NCBI RefSeq assembly: GCF_032854445.1
Contig: NC_088295.1
Span: forward strand, 13,193,385 to 13,257,384
Length of the DNA stretch: 64,000 nucleotides
Reading direction: 5' to 3'
From: Liolophura sinensis
Lineage: Eukaryota; Mollusca; Polyplacophora; Chitonida; Chitonidae
The notes under the pieces were generated by a model, which was not told the DNA's origin, did no database searches, and saw nothing but the letters and a program-made list of their open reading frames with translations. How positions within the stretch are numbered: the first letter of the stretch is position 1; each line of letters begins with the position of its first letter. A program made the position numbers and the translations under genes. Shown piece by piece: positions 63,413 through 64,000 of this stretch.

Positions 63413-64000
63413 GTAAGCACTCTTCATTTATTTAACAGTTATTACCTTATCACAAGCAAATGTACTTCAGTGGCCCTATTTTGTTTTTACTTGTGATGAC
63501 ATAATGCATTAAGCTGGGGACACACTAGAGAATGTTTTTGTTCGTACAGTCATACTTTACAATACTCTGTGTAGTGTGTCCATTCTAGATGCTTCTGGTG
63601 ATCAAGATGACTGAAGTTGACTAGTAAGACAGTACAGAAGTCTGTTGGTCCATGTTATTTTGTTTGTGTGGTGCTAGGTCACATGTAATACCATTCTGAT
63701 TGTTACTTATGAAAAAATATAACTGGAAAAGAATTACTCATTTGGTGAATACAACCAGGTCATTTTCTCTGAAGTTGGAAAACTTGCGAATATGTCAACG
63801 TAGTATGACCAGGCAGTAGCTAAAGGCCAAGCTTTTTGTGACTTTTAAAGGAATAACAGTCATTTAAAGAGGCATTCTTAGCTAGATTGTTGCCATCAAA
63901 GCAGCAACACATCACTCATTGACTGAAAGCCACAACCACTGAACATACCATTACATGTAATGCTAGCAGGTTAGGTCATTGGTAGCATATATATGTTTTT
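63413..64000 (+). other. Start of the next HERC4 intron, no exon seen
   Basis: The donor GTAAGC follows the exon ending 63412. The remaining ~590 bases are AT-rich with no acceptor leading to HECT C-lobe sequence, so the next exon lies past the window. Confidence 0.6.

Overview
The window is nuclear DNA of an animal, most likely a mollusc. Short exons with GT-AG introns carry clear metazoan genes (IFT140, HERC4). The spaces between are AT-rich and full of tRNA-derived SINEs that carry a 3' module of the type known from molluscan/lophotrochozoan SINEs. The octamer TACATGTA is also strikingly frequent. The species assignment is inference; the genes and repeats are seen directly.

Layout. (1) 1-9654, plus strand: the 3' half of IFT140, fifteen exons covering the C-terminal ~780 residues of this IFT-A retrograde ciliary transport subunit. 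(2) 9655-24034: the IFT140 3' UTR, then a gene-poor stretch with SINEs, a C-rich tract, a ~28-bp minisatellite, an unrecognised 147-residue minus-strand ORF and a possible 5' non-coding exon. (3) 24035-35330, plus strand: a complete 17-coding-exon gene for a 514-residue, 12-TM major facilitator transporter of the GPH/SLC45-like kind; its introns hold several SINEs, a fold-back element flanked by TTAA and a decayed copy of its own second coding exon. (4) 35331-40980: 3' UTR and two minisatellites (about 65-68 bp and 21 bp). (5) 40981-47980, minus strand: a coiled-coil protein gene that I cannot name, with about ten exons. (6) 49135-63412, plus strand, head to head with the previous gene: HERC4, an RCC1-repeat/HECT E3 ubiquitin ligase, running off the right end before the catalytic-cysteine lobe.

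The most interesting signal is in HERC4. The 48-bp exon encoding the conserved GE-x-A-x-D-x-GG-V segment of the HECT N-lobe is present twice in tandem (60796-60843 and 60908-60955). Both copies are open, in the same phase and bounded by splice sites, and they are separated by a 64-bp intron. This is the classic layout of mutually exclusive exons and predicts two forms of the ligase core. A second theme is duplication of exon-intron junctions. In HERC4 an RCC1 exon end and its donor seeded a ~60-bp minisatellite, scattering decoy donors through the next intron. In the transporter gene exon 2 and its donor are partly repeated in the intron that follows.

The genes have no evident shared pathway beyond chance neighbourhood. 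A ciliary link between IFT140 and the coiled-coil gene is possible but unsupported.
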